Positions 62,971 to 64,000 of a stretch of 64,000 nt of DNA are shown piece by piece. Source of the DNA: Anadara kagoshimensis (lineage: Eukaryota > Mollusca > Bivalvia > Arcoida > Arcidae); contig CM037864.1 in assembly GCA_021292105.1 (NCBI GenBank), positions 45,429,109 to 45,493,108 on the forward strand, written 5' to 3'. Both the position numbers and the translations under genes were made by a program. The notes under the pieces are model-generated. The model was not told the DNA's origin, made no database searches, and saw only the letters and a program-made list of their open reading frames with translations. How positions within the stretch are numbered: the stretch's first letter is position 1; each line of letters opens with the position of its first letter.

Positions 62971-63200
62971 CTGTTCAGGTGTTGTAGACTATATAATTTT
63001 ATATGCAAGATGTAATAAAAATGATCATCCAATTCACAATGTGTTGTCTACATAACATATCAAATCTCAAAATCAATAAATGTTCCAATTATCATGTAAA
63101 TAGCTGTCACGCTTCACTAGGTCAGTCTTTACCGTTAAATATAACTGTACATTGCCATAGCGAATGTAAACAAATGGCGCTATGTCACGTGGTCTAACCT
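62971..63200 (-). other. Probable untranslated first exon of the ankyrin-repeat gene
   Basis: On the minus strand, sequence downstream of the candidate promoter ends at CACCTGAACAG followed by a strong GTAAGT donor at 62970-62965. Exon 1 has a plausible acceptor (ATAACAG) about 15 bases upstream of its ATG, so a spliced 5' UTR is likely. The right edge (start of transcription) is a guess. Several short upstream ATGs occur within it. A second donor-like site (GTTG followed by GTAAGT) near 62700 could mark an alternative leader exon. Confidence 0.35.
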
Positions 63201-63218
63201 GTACCCGGTGGCGGGAAA
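63186..63218 (-). promoter_or_regulatory. Candidate promoter: E-box and E2F-like site
   Basis: A CACGTG palindrome (63186-63191) and GGCGGGAAA (63210-63218; minus strand TTTCCCGCC, matching the E2F consensus TTTSSCGC) lie in the most GC-rich patch upstream of the gene. They are about 1.65 kb from the start codon and just upstream of the likely first-exon donor. No TATA box is obvious. The motifs are seen directly; a promoter role is inferred. Confidence 0.3.
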
Positions 63219-63870
63219 TTTGTAGTTGTTAGGATGGTTAAGTTTCACCAGGGGAATGGTTCTCTTCGTAATAAATCTACTATAAAATATATTCATACGT
63301 GTATATTTAAATTACTTTACTGGGGAGTTGATATTGAATAATAATTCTATAGATCTAACTTAATTAGCTTTAATAAGTAGCTGGCCGGGTAGACTCTACT
63401 TGAACTGAGAAAAGTTGGTCCTAATTTAAGTTCTACATGATAAATGTGCATTAAATGCCCCTGTAAGTAGCTATAGTTACTTCAAGTCTTGTGAGAGAAA
63501 AACTAGTTGCCAACTGTAACCATTAATTTTGAACTCCATGGTGGCTACTGCATTGCCGCGATTTGTAGAGCTATTTAGTAATCAACTTTAAAGCTCTACC
63601 GATCACCAGATCACCTATAATAGTAACCAGTTGTGGCTAGATTCCGTCACTTGGCGAAATATACCCCACCCCTAACTGGGAAAAAGAAAGTGTATACCGT
63701 GTGTGTATTGGGATTTAGATATACAAACATTTAGCATCATAAGTTTACCCTGGGAATATTCCCCCTAATGATTCACGGCGGGGACTTCGTTCCCTCAATT
63801 TACTCTTCGGGCCTGAACAACAAATTCGGCAAACGTTAAGCATATACACTGATTTTTTTCAACAATCCCA
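63219..63870. other. Upstream flank of the ankyrin-repeat gene
   Basis: No exon, RNA gene or repeat that I can support. Slightly richer in GC than the introns. Confidence 0.4.
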
Positions 63871-63872
63871 AT

Positions 63873-64000
63873 CAGTGGCGGATTCAGCGGGGGCGTACCC
63901 CCCCCTTTATGTCGTTAATAATACAATCATATTGTTTATTTTTATTTTTCGATACCAGTCCCGAAATACATATTGCTTATAACAAACTCTTCACGAAAGT
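63873..64000. mobile_element. hAT-like MITE, second copy, cut by the window edge
   Basis: CAGTGGCGGATTCAGCGGGG, then GGCGTACCCCCCCCTTTATG and TCGTTAATAATACA, match the left end of the element at 60497. Confidence 0.65.

Overview
The window looks like non-repeat-masked genomic DNA from an animal, most likely a bivalve or other mollusc. The evidence is the low GC content, multi-exon coding with GT-AG introns, many short palindromic DNA transposons (MITEs), tRNA-derived SINEs, and a roughly 167-bp tandem array that ends in a GCTCAC/GTGAGC hairpin, as in the bivalve 'pearl'/Helitron-like elements. The species is not determined. Nothing suggests a bacterial or viral genome.

One protein-coding gene accounts for essentially all host coding sequence. 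It is read on the minus strand. It starts at an ATG at 61534, with a probable promoter and untranslated first exon near 62971-63218, and runs left through 23 coding exons to 4184. It continues past the left edge of the window. The exons give 755 codons of an ankyrin-repeat-type protein. Each exon is a whole number of codons and every visible intron lies between codons (phase 0). The long introns hold most of the repeats.

Layout from left to right: 1-2085, 167-bp satellite-like array with two hairpin termini; 2411-2885, 25-bp minisatellite; 4184-4279, last visible exon; 4533-5048, paired MITE copies; 5048-7512, 101-bp array; 12178-13649, three exons; 13650-27984, a 14-kb intron containing a 6.9-kb nested transposon at 16662-23603; 27985-31166, three exons, with a palindromic GATATC array at 29175-29475; 31313-32895, 40-bp minisatellite; 33-42 kb, MITEs and a LINE 3' end; 42047-61534, sixteen exons separated by shorter introns containing SINEs and MITEs; 62.9-64 kb, upstream region and part of a second copy of a hAT-like repeat.

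The most informative non-host object is the nested transposon. A decayed IS630/Tc1/mariner-superfamily element with a D-D-82-E-like transposase was split by a 4.06-kb element that has long inverted arms and a 3-bp ACA target duplication. Removing that insertion and one ACA brings the two transposase parts back into one frame at the junction. I found no operon, CRISPR array, phage or complete retroelement. All calls come from reading the sequence. No database search was possible.
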